A stretch of DNA of 44,515 nucleotides from Panacagrimonas sp. (GCF_020697055.1 NZ_JAJFBP010000037.1:1-44515), one strand, 5' to 3'. Positions 1 through 8,950 are shown, counted from the stretch's first letter. Notes: generated from the letters alone by a model not told the origin. Numbers and translations: made by a program.

Positions 1-366
1 GACGACGCTGGACGCACCCCCGCCGAACGGAGAACTGGCGACCTTGTGCGCCTTGGCCAGGCTCACCACCTCCACTTCATAGCGTCCCGCGACCGCGTCG
101 CCGGACGCGCTGGCCTTGAAGTAGCCCTCCTGCGACACGGCGGTCGTCAGCTTGCCGATCGCGCTTCCCGCGCCCTTGAGCGCGTTGACCGCCGCCTGCA
201 ACGCGGACAGTCCGCCCTTGAACGTGCCCAGTGCCGAGAGCGTGACGTTGATCTTGCCCTTGGCCGCGCTCAGCCGCGCGTCCTGCGGCGCGCGCTCGGC
301 CGCCACGAGCTGCGTCACGAGGCCATTGACGTCGAGGGTGCCGGCACTGCTGGTGATCGCGACCAT
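1..366 (-). CDS. fliD: Flagellar cap protein FliD, N-terminal part (runs off window)
   Basis: FliD caps the growing filament and helps flagellin fold into place at the tip. Only the first 122 codons are in the window; the frame is open to base 1. The visible N-terminus begins MVAITSSAGTLDVNGLVTQL, with the typical FliD opening (an S/T-rich start, then the G-L-D/N-V-N-x-L-V-x-Q-L type motif), followed by AERAPQDARLSA and a Ser/Ala-rich helix that would be the D0 coiled-coil region. It lies downstream of fliC and flaG on the same strand, the usual fliC-flaG-fliD order. The ATG at 364-366 is the only good start. Identification is firm although the C-terminus is unseen. Confidence 0.9.
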   Translation of the reverse strand, partial: MVAITSSAGTLDVNGLVTQLVAAERAPQDARLSAAKGKINVTLSALGTFKGGLSALQAAVNALKGAGSAIGKLTTAVSQEGYFKASASGDAVAGRYEVEVVSLAKAHKVASSPFGGGASSVV

Positions 367-400
367 GAGGACTCTTCTTTTTCGTGCTCGTATGCGCCGA

Positions 401-757
401 TCAGGCGCGGACCTCGATCAGGTGCGGCTCGTAGCGTGCGAGGTTGCGCGCGATGCGCAGCGCTTCCTCGCTGGGCATCTGCCGCAGCACCGTGCCGTCC
501 TGCCGGTCGACGACGCTGACCACGACGCGACCTGAATCCTCGTCGATCCGAAAGTCGAGCGACGCGCCCGACTCGGCGGCACGCGCGACGAGCTCCTCGA
601 GCGCGGCCTCGATCTCGACCGGCTGCGCGACCAGGGCCTGCGCAGCGGACGCCGAAATCGGCGCGGCGACCGGGCGCGTCGGCGGCGAAAACGCATGAAG
701 GCCGTCTCCGCCTGCGGAGACAGCCCTGAAACCGATGGATGAAATTTCAGCGGACAT
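401..757 (-). CDS. flaG: FlaG family flagellar protein
   Basis: FlaG-type proteins influence filament length in polar flagellates. The protein is 118 aa: a variable N-terminal half, then the conserved domain from about residue 65 (SLDFRIDEDSGRVVVSVVD), followed by a segment with R-Q-M-P and EEALRIARNL, the family hallmark. The start chosen is the ATG at 755-757, because a GGAGG sits 8 nt upstream at 766-770. Two GTG codons directly upstream (positions 761-766) are in frame but would overlap the Shine-Dalgarno. The gene lies between fliC and fliD on the same strand, separated from fliC by a long perfect hairpin, so it may be read through from the fliC promoter. Confidence 0.85.
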   Translation of the reverse strand: MSAEISSIGFRAVSAGGDGLHAFSPPTRPVAAPISASAAQALVAQPVEIEAALEELVARAAESGASLDFRIDEDSGRVVVSVVDRQDGTVLRQMPSEEALRIARNLARYEPHLIEVRA

Positions 758-788
758 GAGCACCACCTCCGGGTGGGCTTGCGCGAAC

Positions 789-817
789 GACCCGGAGCCT
801 TCCTGTGGCTCCGGGTC
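789..817 (-). terminator. Perfect 11-bp hairpin after fliC
   Basis: Arms 789-799 and 807-817 are perfect inverted repeats (GACCCGGAGCC) around a 7-nt loop, starting 24 nt past the fliC stop. On the fliC strand the hairpin is not followed by a T run, so it is a poor intrinsic terminator. It may instead protect the 3' end of abundant flagellin mRNA or partially limit read-through into flaG. Confidence 0.6.
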
Positions 818-840
818 TTCGCGTCACTCTTTTTCCGTCC

Positions 841-1860
841 TTACCCGCGGAGCAGGCTGAGAACGTTCTGCGGGGCGGCGTTGGCCTGGGCGAGCATCGC
901 CGTACCGGCCTGCTGCAGGATCTGCGCACGGGTCAGGTTGGCGGTCTCCTTGGCGAAGTCGGCGTCCTGGATGCGACCGCGCGAAGCGCTCAGGTTCTCG
1001 GACGTCGCCGTGAGGCTGGCGACCACCGAGGTGAAGCGGTTCTGCAGCGCACCGAGGTTGGCGCGCGCGGCCACCGCACCGGCGCCTGCGATCGTGATCG
1101 CGGCGGCGCTGTGCAGCGAGATCTGGCCGGTGGCCGAGTCGTACGAGGCACCGACGCCGGTCTGCTGAGACACGCCATTGATGGCATTGACCATCTGGCC
1201 GGCACGCTCGGCGGCGCTGCTGGCGGCGGTGATCGCACCGACGCTGATGCCATTCACCGTGAAGCCGCCGGCGGCGACCGCGTTGCCGAAGCCGGTCAGG
1301 CCCGAGGCGGCAACCGAAAGCGCCGCACCGGTGGCTTGCGAGACCGAGCCGAGCACCGCGATGTTCGCGTCGGAGATCGACGAGAGCGCGATCGTCTCGC
1401 CCGCGTTCGCGCCGACCTGGAACTGCGCGCCGGTGAACGAGCCGTCGAGCAGCTTGACGCCGTTGAACTGCGTCTGGTTGGCCACGCGATCGATCTCCGA
1501 CAGCGCCTGCGCGACTTCGAGCTGCAGGGCGTCACGATCCGACTGCGAGTTCGTCGCGTTGGAGGCCTGCACGGCCAGCTCGCGGATGCGCTGCAGGTTG
1601 TTGCCGACTTCCACCAGCGCGCCTTCGGCGGTCTGCGCCAGCGAGATGCCGTCGTTGGCATTGCGGGCCGCCTGGTCGAGGCCGCGGATCTGCGCGGTGA
1701 AGCGCTCTGTGATGGCCATGCCGGCCGCGTCGTCCTTGGCGCTGTTGATGCGAAGGCCCGAGGACAGGCGCTGCAGCGAAACCGCGAGCGAACCCTGCGA
1801 GGCATTCAGGTTGCGCTGCGCGTTCAGCGACATGACGTTGGTGTTGATGGTCTGAGGCAT
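841..1860 (-). CDS. fliC: Flagellin
   Basis: Filament subunit of 339 aa. The N-terminus [18 protein letters not shown] and the segment [19 protein letters not shown] are the classic D0/D1 flagellin motifs, and the C-terminus ([20 protein letters not shown]...LSLLRG) is the matching D1/D0 end. The central variable region is short, about 120 residues, so this is a compact flagellin with a minimal D2 domain. A start at ATG 1858-1860 gives the canonical first residues; an in-frame GTG-type extension to 1914 is not needed. A well-formed sigma-28 promoter lies 85-111 nt upstream. flaG and fliD follow on the same strand. The Ser/Thr/Ala-rich middle could accept O-glycans, relevant because a sugar-donor operon lies nearby, but this is only speculation. 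Confidence 0.97.
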   Translation of the reverse strand: MPQTINTNVMSLNAQRNLNASQGSLAVSLQRLSSGLRINSAKDDAAGMAITERFTAQIRGLDQAARNANDGISLAQTAEGALVEVGNNLQRIRELAVQASNATNSQSDRDALQLEVAQALSEIDRVANQTQFNGVKLLDGSFTGAQFQVGANAGETIALSSISDANIAVLGSVSQATGAALSVAASGLTGFGNAVAAGGFTVNGISVGAITAASSAAERAGQMVNAINGVSQQTGVGASYDSATGQISLHSAAAITIAGAGAVAARANLGALQNRFTSVVASLTATSENLSASRGRIQDADFAKETANLTRAQILQQAGTAMLAQANAAPQNVLSLLRG

Positions 1861-1944
1861 TTGAATACTCCGGTTGGATGTGAATCCCTCGGCGCTTCGC
1901 CTCGGGTGGGTCATTGCTTCGGCGGTATGCCTTGGCTATTTCCC

Positions 1945-1971
1945 TTAGCGGCGCGGCGGTCCGGTTCTTGA
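1945..1971 (-). promoter_or_regulatory. Sigma-28 (FliA) promoter of fliC
   Basis: Read on the minus strand: TCAA (1968-1971), 15-nt spacer, GCCGCTAA (1945-1952). This matches the FliA consensus TAAA-N15-GCCGATAA, with one change in each box. It is correctly oriented and 85 nt upstream of the fliC ATG. A nearly identical promoter precedes flgM. Confidence 0.85.
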
Positions 1972-2012
1972 GGGCGGCGCCGCGGTGTCGACGAGCGGCC
2001 GCGCGCGACCGA

Positions 2013-3206
2013 TCAGCGGAGGAAGTCGAACAACGACAGGCTCTGGATGCGCGCGTACGACTGCTGCGCGGCCTGCAGCGCCGTCATCTGCAGGTTCAGG
2101 CGCGACGTCGCTTCGGCGTAATCCAGGTCGCGCAGGCCCGAGAGCGTGCCCTGCGCCTGCACGTCGATGGTGTCGATCTGCGCCAGCGCATCGTCGACGG
2201 CGTGCAGCCGATGACCGACGGTGGCGCGCACCGTGTTGACCCGCGACATCGCGGTGTCGAGCTCCTCGAGCGCGCCGAAGAACGCAGTGTGGTGACGCGC
2301 GTTCGCCGCCGGGTCGGCGGGCGACGTGGCGAACAGCGCGGCCATCTTCTGGATCACCGCGAACATGTCCTGCGACTGGCTCGGCGTCACGCTGAACGTG
2401 TCGCCGTCCACCGGCGCGCCGCTGAGCGTCAGCTGCACGCCGCGAAAACCGATCGCGGTGCCGCTGGTATAGGCGCCCGAGGTGACGAGCGCGTTGCCGG
2501 CGTCGCGGACCTCGTAGTTGCCGGCATTGAAGCTGAGCGTGTAACTGCCGCCATCCCAGCTCGCCGCATCGACCACCTTGGCCGCATCGAGCTTGGTGAG
2601 GCCCGCGTTGGTGCCACCGGCGGCTACGGCAAACGTTCCGTTGCCGGTCATCAGGTTCTGGAACACCGCATCGCCGGCATCGCCGAGGGCGACGCTGCGC
2701 TCGGGACCGATGTCGACCAGGCGCGTGCTGGTGTTGCCCGAATACGTGGCGCCCACCACCGCCAGTACGAACGGCGCGGCGGCATCCGCGGTACCCGCGA
2801 ACAGGTAGCGGCCGTCGCCGTCGCCGCTGTTGGCGATCGACAGCAGCTCGCCCAGTCGCGACTGGATCTCCTGTGCGATGGACTGGCGCGCCTCGGCCGA
2901 GGTCGTTGCGTTGTTGGCCTGCAATGCCAGTTCGCGCACACGGTTGAGCATTTCGGTGGCCGAGACCAGCGCGTTCTCCTCCAGGCCGAGGCGGTTCTGC
3001 GAAACCGAGCTGTTCTCGCGGTAGCGATCGAGCTGCGCGAGGTGCTGATCGAGCCCCGAGGCGCGGGCCCAGGCGCCCGGATCGTCCTTGGCGGAGATCA
3101 GGCGCGTGGCCAGCGCGAGTTCGTTCTGCGTGCGCGCCAGCAACGTCTGGTTGCGCAGGATGTTGGCCACGCCCTGGGCGTGGAGCATCGAGGTGGAGAT
3201 GCGCAT
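2013..3206 (-). CDS. flgL: Flagellar hook-filament junction protein FlgL (HAP3)
   Basis: FlgL joins the hook-associated FlgK to the flagellin filament. The protein is 397 aa, a usual FlgL length. The N-terminus MRISTSMLHAQGVANILRNQ is diagnostic, followed by a flagellin-like helical segment (LALATRLISAKDDPGAWARA; the SAKDDP motif is shared with flagellin). The C-terminus (DYAEATSRLNLQMTALQAAQ...SLSLFDFLR) is the paired D0 helix. It lies directly downstream of flgK, but a 160-bp intergenic region carrying a REP-like palindrome pair separates the two, so expression relative to flgK may be uncoupled. Transcription continues toward fliC, which has its own sigma-28 promoter. Confidence 0.96.
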   Translation of the reverse strand: MRISTSMLHAQGVANILRNQTLLARTQNELALATRLISAKDDPGAWARASGLDQHLAQLDRYRENSSVSQNRLGLEENALVSATEMLNRVRELALQANNATTSAEARQSIAQEIQSRLGELLSIANSGDGDGRYLFAGTADAAAPFVLAVVGATYSGNTSTRLVDIGPERSVALGDAGDAVFQNLMTGNGTFAVAAGGTNAGLTKLDAAKVVDAASWDGGSYTLSFNAGNYEVRDAGNALVTSGAYTSGTAIGFRGVQLTLSGAPVDGDTFSVTPSQSQDMFAVIQKMAALFATSPADPAANARHHTAFFGALEELDTAMSRVNTVRATVGHRLHAVDDALAQIDTIDVQAQGTLSGLRDLDYAEATSRLNLQMTALQAAQQSYARIQSLSLFDFLR

Positions 3207-3235
3207 CGTGCGTTGCTCCTAGGCCGGGAAGGTAT

Positions 3236-3342
3236 CCCTCTCCCGCTTGCGGGAGAGGGTGGTCCGAAGGACCGGGAGAGGGCATCGCGTATTGAAAGAC
3301 CCTCTCCCCCGCCCCTGTCCCGCAAGCGGGAGAAGGGAGAGC
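3236..3342. repeat. REP/BIME-like palindromic repeat, copy 1
   Basis: This intergenic element between flgK and flgL consists of CCCTCTCCCGC-TT-GCGGGAGAGGG (3236-3259), a short linker with a second small stem (GGTCC/GGACC), and a related inverted unit to 3342. The first 27 bases recur exactly at 8852, followed by a linker of the same layout. Such elements are common between genes in Xanthomonadales and resemble REP/BIME units. Confidence 0.75.
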
Positions 3343-3371
3343 ACCCTGGATGAGTTCGCGGACATCAAGTT

Positions 3372-5012
3372 CTACCGCTGCGTCGCTGCGAGCAGCGTCT
3401 GGAACACGGTGTCGGCCACCGCGATCACCTGCGCGGCGGCCTGGTAGGCCTGCTGGAAACGCACCAGATCGGCGGCCTCCTCGTCGAGGTTCACGCCCGA
3501 CGTGGCATCGCGCGCCGCGATCGATTGCGACAGCAGCGATTCCTGCGCGCTGCGGGCCACGCCCGCCTGCTGCGCCTGGTTGCCCACGCCCGAAACCAGC
3601 GCGGTGTTCGCCGAAGCAAACGTGTTGCGGCCGCCATCGAGCACGCGCTGCGTGCCCAGTCCCAGCAGCGCGCGTGCGTTGGTGTTGTCGCTGGAGTTCG
3701 CGGCGCTGCCGGCGGCCGCGGCCGCGAGCCGTGCGGGATCGGTGATCGCCACCGAGAGGTCGGCCGCGGCCCGCGCGGTCGGCTGCAGCGAGAAGCGATC
3801 GCCCGCGGCCGCGGCACCCGACACGGTGATGCGCAGGCCATCGGCGAGGAACGGATCACCGACCGTGCCGGTTCCGGTCATCGAAACCGCGGCGCCGGTC
3901 GAGGCGTTGCGCAGCGACCACGACGCGCCGTCGAACGACATCTCGTAGTCGGCGTCGCCCAGCTGCGAGACGTCGGCGAATCCGACATCGATCGCGGCGC
4001 CGCCGGTGTTCGTGCGGGCACCCAGTCCCGCCGAGCCCAGCGGCGCGAAGAAGTCGCCGCCGGCCGTGCCGGTGGCGTCGACGCCCAGACGATGCTGCGT
4101 GTTGAAGGCTTCCGTCAGTCCGACCGCGAGGCGGCCGAGCTTGGCGCGCGCCGGATCGATCACTTCGTGCTGCGCGTCGAGCAGTCCGCCCAGCGAGCCG
4201 CTGCCGATCTGCGCGGTGACCGCGATGCCGTTGAACGTGACGTCCAGGCGCCCGCTGCCGTAGGCGTCGTCGGCGACGCCCAGCGCGGCGGCGCGCGAGC
4301 CGATCACCAGGCCCTGACCGTTGCCGGCGAACACGCTGATCGAGCCGTCGTCGCCTTCGGTGGTGGTGATGCCGATCTTGCCGGCGAGCTTCTGGATCAG
4401 CTGGTCGCGCTGGTCGAGCAGGTCGTTGGGCGGCTGGCCGCCGGCGGCGCCGGTGGCCAGCGTGATGCGTTCGTTGAGCGCGGCGATGTCGCGTGCCGCG
4501 GCGTTGATCTCTTCCACGTCCTGGCGCACCCGGGCGTTGAGCTCGGACTGCAGGCTGTCGATCTGGCCAGAAAGCGAGTGGAAGCGCGTGGCCAGCGACT
4601 GCGCATCGCTGAGCACCGACTGACGGTTGGCGGTCGACGACGGATTCGCCGACAGATCGTTGAGGCTGTCGAAGAACGCGGTCAGCGGCGCACCCAGGCC
4701 CGTGGTGCTGTCCGACAGCCAGGTGTCGAGCTGGCCGACCACGCCTTCGAAGGCGGCGGCGCGCTCGTAGGCCGAGGTGTCGGCCACGATGCGGGCGCCG
4801 ACGAACGCGTCGGTGATGCGCTTGACCGTCGAGGTGCTGACGCCGCTGCCGATGTAGCCGTCCCCTTGCGGGCCGCCCAGGCGCGAGACGAACTCGACGC
4901 GCTGGCGCGTGTAGCCATCGGTGTTGACGTTGGCGATGTTGTGCCCGGCCGTGTCCAGTGCCTTGCGATACCCCATCAAGGCGGAGATGCCGGTGTTGAG
5001 AAGATCAGCCAT
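3372..5012 (-). CDS. flgK: Flagellar hook-associated protein FlgK (HAP1)
   Basis: FlgK is the first junction protein on top of the hook. The protein is 546 aa. The N-terminus MADLLNTGISALMGYRKALD and HNIANVNTDGYTRQRVEF carry the axial-protein 'N-I-A-N-x-x-T-x-G-Y' motif. The C-terminus has NLDEEAADLVRFQQAYQAAAQ, the standard FlgK/FlgE family end. The middle contains an NGQGLVIGSRAAALG segment typical of FlgK D2. The start ATG at 5010-5012 is only 3 nt past the flgJ stop, so the two genes are translationally linked. The gene is intact. Confidence 0.97.
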   Translation of the reverse strand: MADLLNTGISALMGYRKALDTAGHNIANVNTDGYTRQRVEFVSRLGGPQGDGYIGSGVSTSTVKRITDAFVGARIVADTSAYERAAAFEGVVGQLDTWLSDSTTGLGAPLTAFFDSLNDLSANPSSTANRQSVLSDAQSLATRFHSLSGQIDSLQSELNARVRQDVEEINAAARDIAALNERITLATGAAGGQPPNDLLDQRDQLIQKLAGKIGITTTEGDDGSISVFAGNGQGLVIGSRAAALGVADDAYGSGRLDVTFNGIAVTAQIGSGSLGGLLDAQHEVIDPARAKLGRLAVGLTEAFNTQHRLGVDATGTAGGDFFAPLGSAGLGARTNTGGAAIDVGFADVSQLGDADYEMSFDGASWSLRNASTGAAVSMTGTGTVGDPFLADGLRITVSGAAAAGDRFSLQPTARAAADLSVAITDPARLAAAAAGSAANSSDNTNARALLGLGTQRVLDGGRNTFASANTALVSGVGNQAQQAGVARSAQESLLSQSIAARDATSGVNLDEEAADLVRFQQAYQAAAQVIAVADTVFQTLLAATQR

Positions 5013-5015
5013 GGC

Positions 5016-5945
5016 TCAACCGAGGGACTCCGAACGGGTGCCTTCCCCTGTCCGGCTTATCGTCGCGCCGCCCATCAACTTGAGCAGCTTCGATGCGTAG
5101 GCCGGATCGGTGGCATAGCCGGCGTCCTGCAGGCCGCGTACGAAACCCTCGCCGTCGGCCCCTTCGCGCAGCGCATCGGCGTAGCGCGGATTGGACTGCA
5201 GGAAGCGCGCGTAGTCGTCGAAGGCCTCGCCGATGGATCCGTACGACCGGAAGTCCGCGCTGACCGACTGCATGCGTCCGCCCAGGTGTTCGTGCGTGGC
5301 CTTGTTGAGGCGCGCGCCGTCCCACGACGCGTCGGCCTTGATACCGAAGAAATTGAAGCTGGGCCGGCCGTCCGCATGACGCGGCACGTGGCGGCCCCAG
5401 CCGGTCTCGAGCGCTGCCTGGGCCACGATCGCCTCGGCCGGAACGCCCAATGCCCGCGCCGCACGCTCGGCGTGCGGCTTGATCTGGTCGACGAACGTGC
5501 GCGCATCGCCCGCTGCCGCGGCGGACGGCGCGCCCGCCGCGTCGATCCGCGCGCCACGCGCAGCCGACATTTCACGCGCGATGGCGCTGACCGGCTGGTA
5601 GTCGGTGAAGTCGCGACCGGTGACGGCGCCATTGGCGGCCTCGTTGCCGCCGCCCACCATCTGCCGCACCAGGACTTCGGCCAGACCCATGCCCTTGCCG
5701 GACGACAGGTGCAGCGCCATCTGCTGATCGAACAGGTCCTGGTAGAACTCGGTCTGCCCGCCGCCGAGCACGTCATCGCCCAGGTTGGCGGCGCGCGCCG
5801 ACTTCAGAAGTTGCTGTGTGAACAGCGCCTCGAACTGCTGCGCGGCCTTGCGCACGCACTCCGGATCGTTCGCGCGCGCCGACGCCCTGAGCGACGCGAG
5901 CGCCCCCAGATCGGTGACCGCCGGCGTGGGCGCGGGCAGCGCCAT
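5016..5945 (-). CDS. flgJ: FlgJ: rod assembly protein with peptidoglycan hydrolase domain
   Basis: FlgJ is a periplasmic rod cap that also opens the peptidoglycan. The protein is 309 aa with two domains. Residues about 25-110 are the rod-binding domain (CVRKAAQQFEALFTQQLLKS...MGLAEVLVRQM). After an Ala-rich linker, residues about 150-300 form the glucosaminidase domain, with AQAALETGWGRHVP holding the expected catalytic Glu, then NFFGIKA and the SYGSIGEAFDDYARFL block. The dual-domain form is typical of beta/gammaproteobacteria. Its ATG overlaps the flgI stop as ATGA (5943-5947), so translation is coupled. Confidence 0.95.
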   Translation of the reverse strand: MALPAPTPAVTDLGALASLRASARANDPECVRKAAQQFEALFTQQLLKSARAANLGDDVLGGGQTEFYQDLFDQQMALHLSSGKGMGLAEVLVRQMVGGGNEAANGAVTGRDFTDYQPVSAIAREMSAARGARIDAAGAPSAAAAGDARTFVDQIKPHAERAARALGVPAEAIVAQAALETGWGRHVPRHADGRPSFNFFGIKADASWDGARLNKATHEHLGGRMQSVSADFRSYGSIGEAFDDYARFLQSNPRYADALREGADGEGFVRGLQDAGYATDPAYASKLLKLMGGATISRTGEGTRSESLG

Positions 5946-7132
5946 CAGATGATGACCAGCTCGGCGCGCAGCGCGCCGGCCTGCTTGAGCGCTTCGAGGA
6001 TCGCGACGAGATCGCCCGGTGATGCGCCGATCTGGTTGACGGCGCGCACCAGATCGTCGAGCGACACGCCGCCGTCGAGCACGAACATCTGGCCACCGGT
6101 CTGGCTCACTTCGATCGAGCTGCGCGGCACCACCACGGTCTCGCCCTTGGAAAACGGCTCGGGCTGGCTGACCGCGGGTTTCTCCGAGATGGTCACCGAC
6201 AGCGTGCCGTGCGACACCGCCGCCGGCAGCACGCGCACCTTGCTGCCCACCACCACGGTGCCGGTGCGGGCGTTGACGATCACGCGCGCCGCGCCTTCGC
6301 CCGGCTGGATGTCGAGGTTTTCGAGTTCGGCGAGAAAGGCGACGCGCGCCGCCGGATCGGCCGGCCCGCGCACCGCGACGCTGACCGGATCCAGCGCCCG
6401 CGCGAATTCGCCGCCGAGCAGCTGGTTGATGCCCGTGGCCAGGCGCGAGGCCGTCGTGAAATCCGGAACGTGCAGATCGAGCTGGATGTCGGGTCGCGCA
6501 TCGAACGCCGAGGCGACTTCACGCTCGACCAGCGCGCCGCCGGGAATGCGTCCCGACGAGGGCACGTTCACCGACACGCGCGACCCGTCCTTGCCCGAGA
6601 CGCCCAGGCCACCGACGACGACGTTGCCCTGCGCGATCGCATAGACCTGACCGTCGGCGCCCTTGAGCGGCGTCATCAGCAAGGAACCACCGCGCAGCGA
6701 GCCGGCGTTGCCCAGCGACGAGACCGTGACGTCGATCGGCTGACCGGGCTTGGCAAAGGCCGGCAGCTCCGCATGGATCGCCACCGCCGCGACGTTCTTG
6801 AGCTGCGGGTTCACACCCGGCGGGATCGTCACGCCCAGCTGGTTGAGCAGGCTCTTGAGGCTCTGCACCGTGAACGGCGCCTGCGAGGTCTGGTCGCCGC
6901 TGCCGTCGAGACCGACGACGAGGCCATATCCGACCAGCGGGTTGGAACGCACACCGGCGACCGACGCGAGGTCCTTCACGCGTTCGGCATGCGCCGGCAT
7001 GCCGTACATCAACAGCGACAGTTCGACCACGATGGCCAGCGCAAAGAAACGCAGGCGGAACGCCCGGCGTGGGCTGGACACGCCGTCGGGGAAGTGCGAT
7101 CCACCTGCGTTGTTTTGCGCTCTGAGCTGCAT
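5945..7132 (-). CDS. flgI: Flagellar P-ring protein FlgI
   Basis: FlgI polymerises around the rod as the periplasmic P-ring. The protein is 395 aa from the ATG at 7132. It has an unusually long n-region before the signal peptide hydrophobic core (about residues 29-44); cleavage is predicted after PAHA near residue 49. Mature-domain motifs [31 protein letters not shown] and [20 protein letters not shown] are textbook FlgI. A downstream in-frame GTG (7081) would give a normal-length signal peptide but has no visible Shine-Dalgarno, whereas AAGGA precedes the ATG. The 3' end overlaps the flgJ start by the ATGA arrangement. Confidence 0.95.
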   Translation of the reverse strand: MQLRAQNNAGGSHFPDGVSSPRRAFRLRFFALAIVVELSLLMYGMPAHAERVKDLASVAGVRSNPLVGYGLVVGLDGSGDQTSQAPFTVQSLKSLLNQLGVTIPPGVNPQLKNVAAVAIHAELPAFAKPGQPIDVTVSSLGNAGSLRGGSLLMTPLKGADGQVYAIAQGNVVVGGLGVSGKDGSRVSVNVPSSGRIPGGALVEREVASAFDARPDIQLDLHVPDFTTASRLATGINQLLGGEFARALDPVSVAVRGPADPAARVAFLAELENLDIQPGEGAARVIVNARTGTVVVGSKVRVLPAAVSHGTLSVTISEKPAVSQPEPFSKGETVVVPRSSIEVSQTGGQMFVLDGGVSLDDLVRAVNQIGASPGDLVAILEALKQAGALRAELVII

Positions 7133-7154
7133 GACGGGATTCCTTCTCCGGTTC

Positions 7155-7904
7155 CTAGAACGGGAACCAGGGCGAGTTGAAGAAGCGCGAGAGCCAGCCC
7201 TGCGCATTGGCATCGGCCAGCGCGCCGCGACCGACGTATTCGATGCGCGCATCGGCGACGCGATCGGACGAGATGGTGTTGTCGGGACGCACGTCGACCG
7301 GCCGCACGACGCCGCTCAGCCGCACGCGCTCCGAGCCCTGTCCGAGTTCGAGGTTCTTCTCGCCGGCCACGACGAGATTGCCGTTGGGCAGGCGCTCGAG
7401 CACCGTGACGGTGACGCTGCCGGTGAGCTGGTTGGACTGGCGCGTGTCGCCCTTGCCGTCGAACGCGCGCGATCCTTCGATTCCGAACGAACCGATCGGG
7501 GTGCCGTTGCGCGACAGCGGACGGCCGAGCAGCGTCGGGTTGGAGATCTCCGCGCTGCTGTCCTTGCTGGTCGAGGTCGCGGCCTCCTTCTTGGCCTGCG
7601 TCTTTTCCACCAGCAGCACGGTCAGAAGATCGCCCGCGACGCGCGCCTTGGGATCCTCGAACAGCGAAAAGCCGCTGCTCGCGTTGTAGATCGAACCCGG
7701 TGTCGCCTGCTGCGCGACCGGGCGATGCACGATCGGCGCGACCTCGTCGGCCTCGCGCACCGGCGAGGATGCGCCGCACGCGGCCAGCGCCAGGCTCAGC
7801 CCGGCGAAGAGGACGGGGCCCGCGTGACGGGGCGCGAAAGGTCGTGCAGTTCGCGCTGCAGCGCGCCCACTCCGATGCCGATCAGGAACAACAGCATCAC
7901 GCAC
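7155..7904 (-). CDS. flgH: Flagellar L-ring lipoprotein FlgH (start uncertain)
   Basis: FlgH is the outer-membrane L-ring lipoprotein. The mature part is clear: a lipobox LALAAC, then [29 protein letters not shown] and the C-terminal [20 protein letters not shown]...[14 protein letters not shown], all FlgH signatures. The N-terminus is odd. The only in-frame ATG/GTG/TTG starts are GTG 7982 (overlapping the flgG stop as GTGA; the lipobox Cys would be residue 69), GTG 7970 and GTG 7904 (Cys at residue 43). The last is annotated here because it gives the shortest leader, but even that is long and Arg-rich. A small ORF in another frame (7796-7936) overlaps this stretch. A frameshift or non-standard start cannot be excluded. 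Confidence 0.85.
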   Translation of the reverse strand: MRDAVVPDRHRSGRAAARTARPFAPRHAGPVLFAGLSLALAACGASSPVREADEVAPIVHRPVAQQATPGSIYNASSGFSLFEDPKARVAGDLLTVLLVEKTQAKKEAATSTSKDSSAEISNPTLLGRPLSRNGTPIGSFGIEGSRAFDGKGDTRQSNQLTGSVTVTVLERLPNGNLVVAGEKNLELGQGSERVRLSGVVRPVDVRPDNTISSDRVADARIEYVGRGALADANAQGWLSRFFNSPWFPF

Positions 7905-7936
7905 GCCAGCAGGCTGACGAACCCTTCCAGTCTCAT
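7796..7936 (-). CDS. Small single-span membrane protein overlapping flgH start
   Basis: A 46-codon ORF not recognised as any named family. The translation starts [20 protein letters not shown] and continues with [19 protein letters not shown], giving one strong hydrophobic span (about residues 6-26) and a basic, Ser/Pro-rich tail. A GGGGA sits 5 nt upstream of the ATG at 7934-7936, a better ribosome site than any flgH start has. It begins 42 nt after the flgG stop and ends inside the flgH reading frame, so it may couple flgG to flgH translation. It could be real, or a by-product of the flgH leader in another frame. Confidence 0.4.
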   Translation of the reverse strand: MRLEGFVSLLACVMLLFLIGIGVGALQRELHDLSRPVTRAPSSSPG

Positions 7937-7978
7937 TCGTTTCCCCGGCGACGACGCGAAGTGGGCACACGGCGCGGA

Positions 7979-8764
7979 TCACAGGTTGTTGTTGACGTAG
8001 GCCAGCATCTGGTCCGTCGTCGAGATCGCCTTCGAATTCATCTCGTAAGCGCGCTGGGTCTCGATCATGTTGACCAGTTCCTCGACGACGTTGACGTTCG
8101 ATGACTCGAGCGAGCCCTGGACGAGGCGGCCCAGGCCGTTGAGGCCCGGCGTGCCGGTCTGCGGCGAGCCGCTGGCCGCGGTCTCGACGTAGAGGTTTTC
8201 GCCCTGGCTCTGCAGGCCGGCGGGATTGATGAAGTCGGCGATCGTCAGCGCGCCGATCTGCTGCGATGCGGCTTCGCCGGTCAGGCGCACGCTGACGGTG
8301 CCGTCGGCGCCGACGGTGACGCTCTGCGTGCCTTCGGGAATCGTGATGCCGGGCGAGATCGCAAAGCCGCCGTTGGTGACGAGCTGCCCCTGCGAATCGA
8401 CCTGGAATCCGCCGTCACGCGTATAGGCGGTGGTGCCGTCGGGCAGCGTGACCTGGAAGAAGCCGCGACCGTTGACCGCGAGGTCGAGCGGGTTGTTGGT
8501 CTGTTGCAGATTGCCCTGCGCGAACTGGCGATCGGTCGCAACGACGCGAACGCCGGTGCCCAGCGTCAGGCCCGTCGGCGCCTGGGTCTGCTGGCTGGTC
8601 TGGCCGCCGGCCTGACGCACCGTCTGGTAGAGCAGGTCCTCGAACGTGGCGCGACCGCGCTTGAATCCCGTGGTGGCGACGTTGGCGAGGTTGTTGGAAA
8701 TGACCGTCATGCGCGTGGCTTGCGCATCGAGGCCGGTCTTGGCGACCCAAAGTGCCGAATTCAT
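7979..8764 (-). CDS. flgG: Flagellar distal rod protein FlgG
   Basis: FlgG builds the distal rod. The protein is 261 aa, the standard length. It opens [20 protein letters not shown], then [34 protein letters not shown], including the FlgG-specific insertion after TTGFK. It ends [25 protein letters not shown]...YVNNNL, the conserved axial C-terminus. The ATG at 8762-8764 is chosen over an upstream in-frame extension because it gives the canonical N-terminus. Normally flgF precedes it directly; here flgF is more than 21 kb away, and a sigma-54-like promoter lies just upstream. Confidence 0.97.
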   Translation of the reverse strand: MNSALWVAKTGLDAQATRMTVISNNLANVATTGFKRGRATFEDLLYQTVRQAGGQTSQQTQAPTGLTLGTGVRVVATDRQFAQGNLQQTNNPLDLAVNGRGFFQVTLPDGTTAYTRDGGFQVDSQGQLVTNGGFAISPGITIPEGTQSVTVGADGTVSVRLTGEAASQQIGALTIADFINPAGLQSQGENLYVETAASGSPQTGTPGLNGLGRLVQGSLESSNVNVVEELVNMIETQRAYEMNSKAISTTDQMLAYVNNNL

Positions 8765-8818
8765 GTCGTGGTATCGCGCCGGTTTTGCGGCGCCTCCTGG
8801 CGGTTTGGTCCCCCCTGG

Positions 8819-8834
8819 TACAAGTTCTGGACCA
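8819..8834 (-). promoter_or_regulatory. Candidate sigma-54 promoter of flgG
   Basis: On the minus strand: TGGTCC (8829-8834), 5 nt, TTGTA (8819-8823), i.e. the GG-N10-G(C/T) geometry of RpoN promoters. It is 55-70 nt upstream of the flgG ATG and closely resembles the candidates before flgB and cheV. It would drive flgG-flgL independently of the distant flgB operon. Confidence 0.5.
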
Positions 8835-8851
8835 CCCGACCGACTTGTCGT

Positions 8852-8950
8852 CCCTCTCCCGCTTGCGGGAGAGGGTGGCGCGAAGCGCCGGGGGAGGGCC
8901 TTTCGATCCGCGACACCCTCTCCCCCACCCCTCTCCCGCCCGCGGGAGAG
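8852..8950. repeat. REP/BIME-like palindromic repeat, copy 2
   Basis: It begins with the same CCCTCTCCCGC-TT-GCGGGAGAGGG palindrome as the element at 3236, then GCGCGAAGCGCC in place of GTCCGAAGGACC (compensatory changes that keep the small stem), and ends with a second CTCTCCCGCC/CGCGGGAGAG stem. It lies between divergently arranged flgG and the 9000-10025 gene, at the edge of the non-flagellar block. Confidence 0.75.

Noticed and set aside
3525..6644. 1039-codon open frame on the plus strand opposite flgK-flgJ-flgI
   Set aside because: Arg/Ala/Gly-rich low-information translation exactly antisense to three clear flagellar genes; typical of high-GC DNA.
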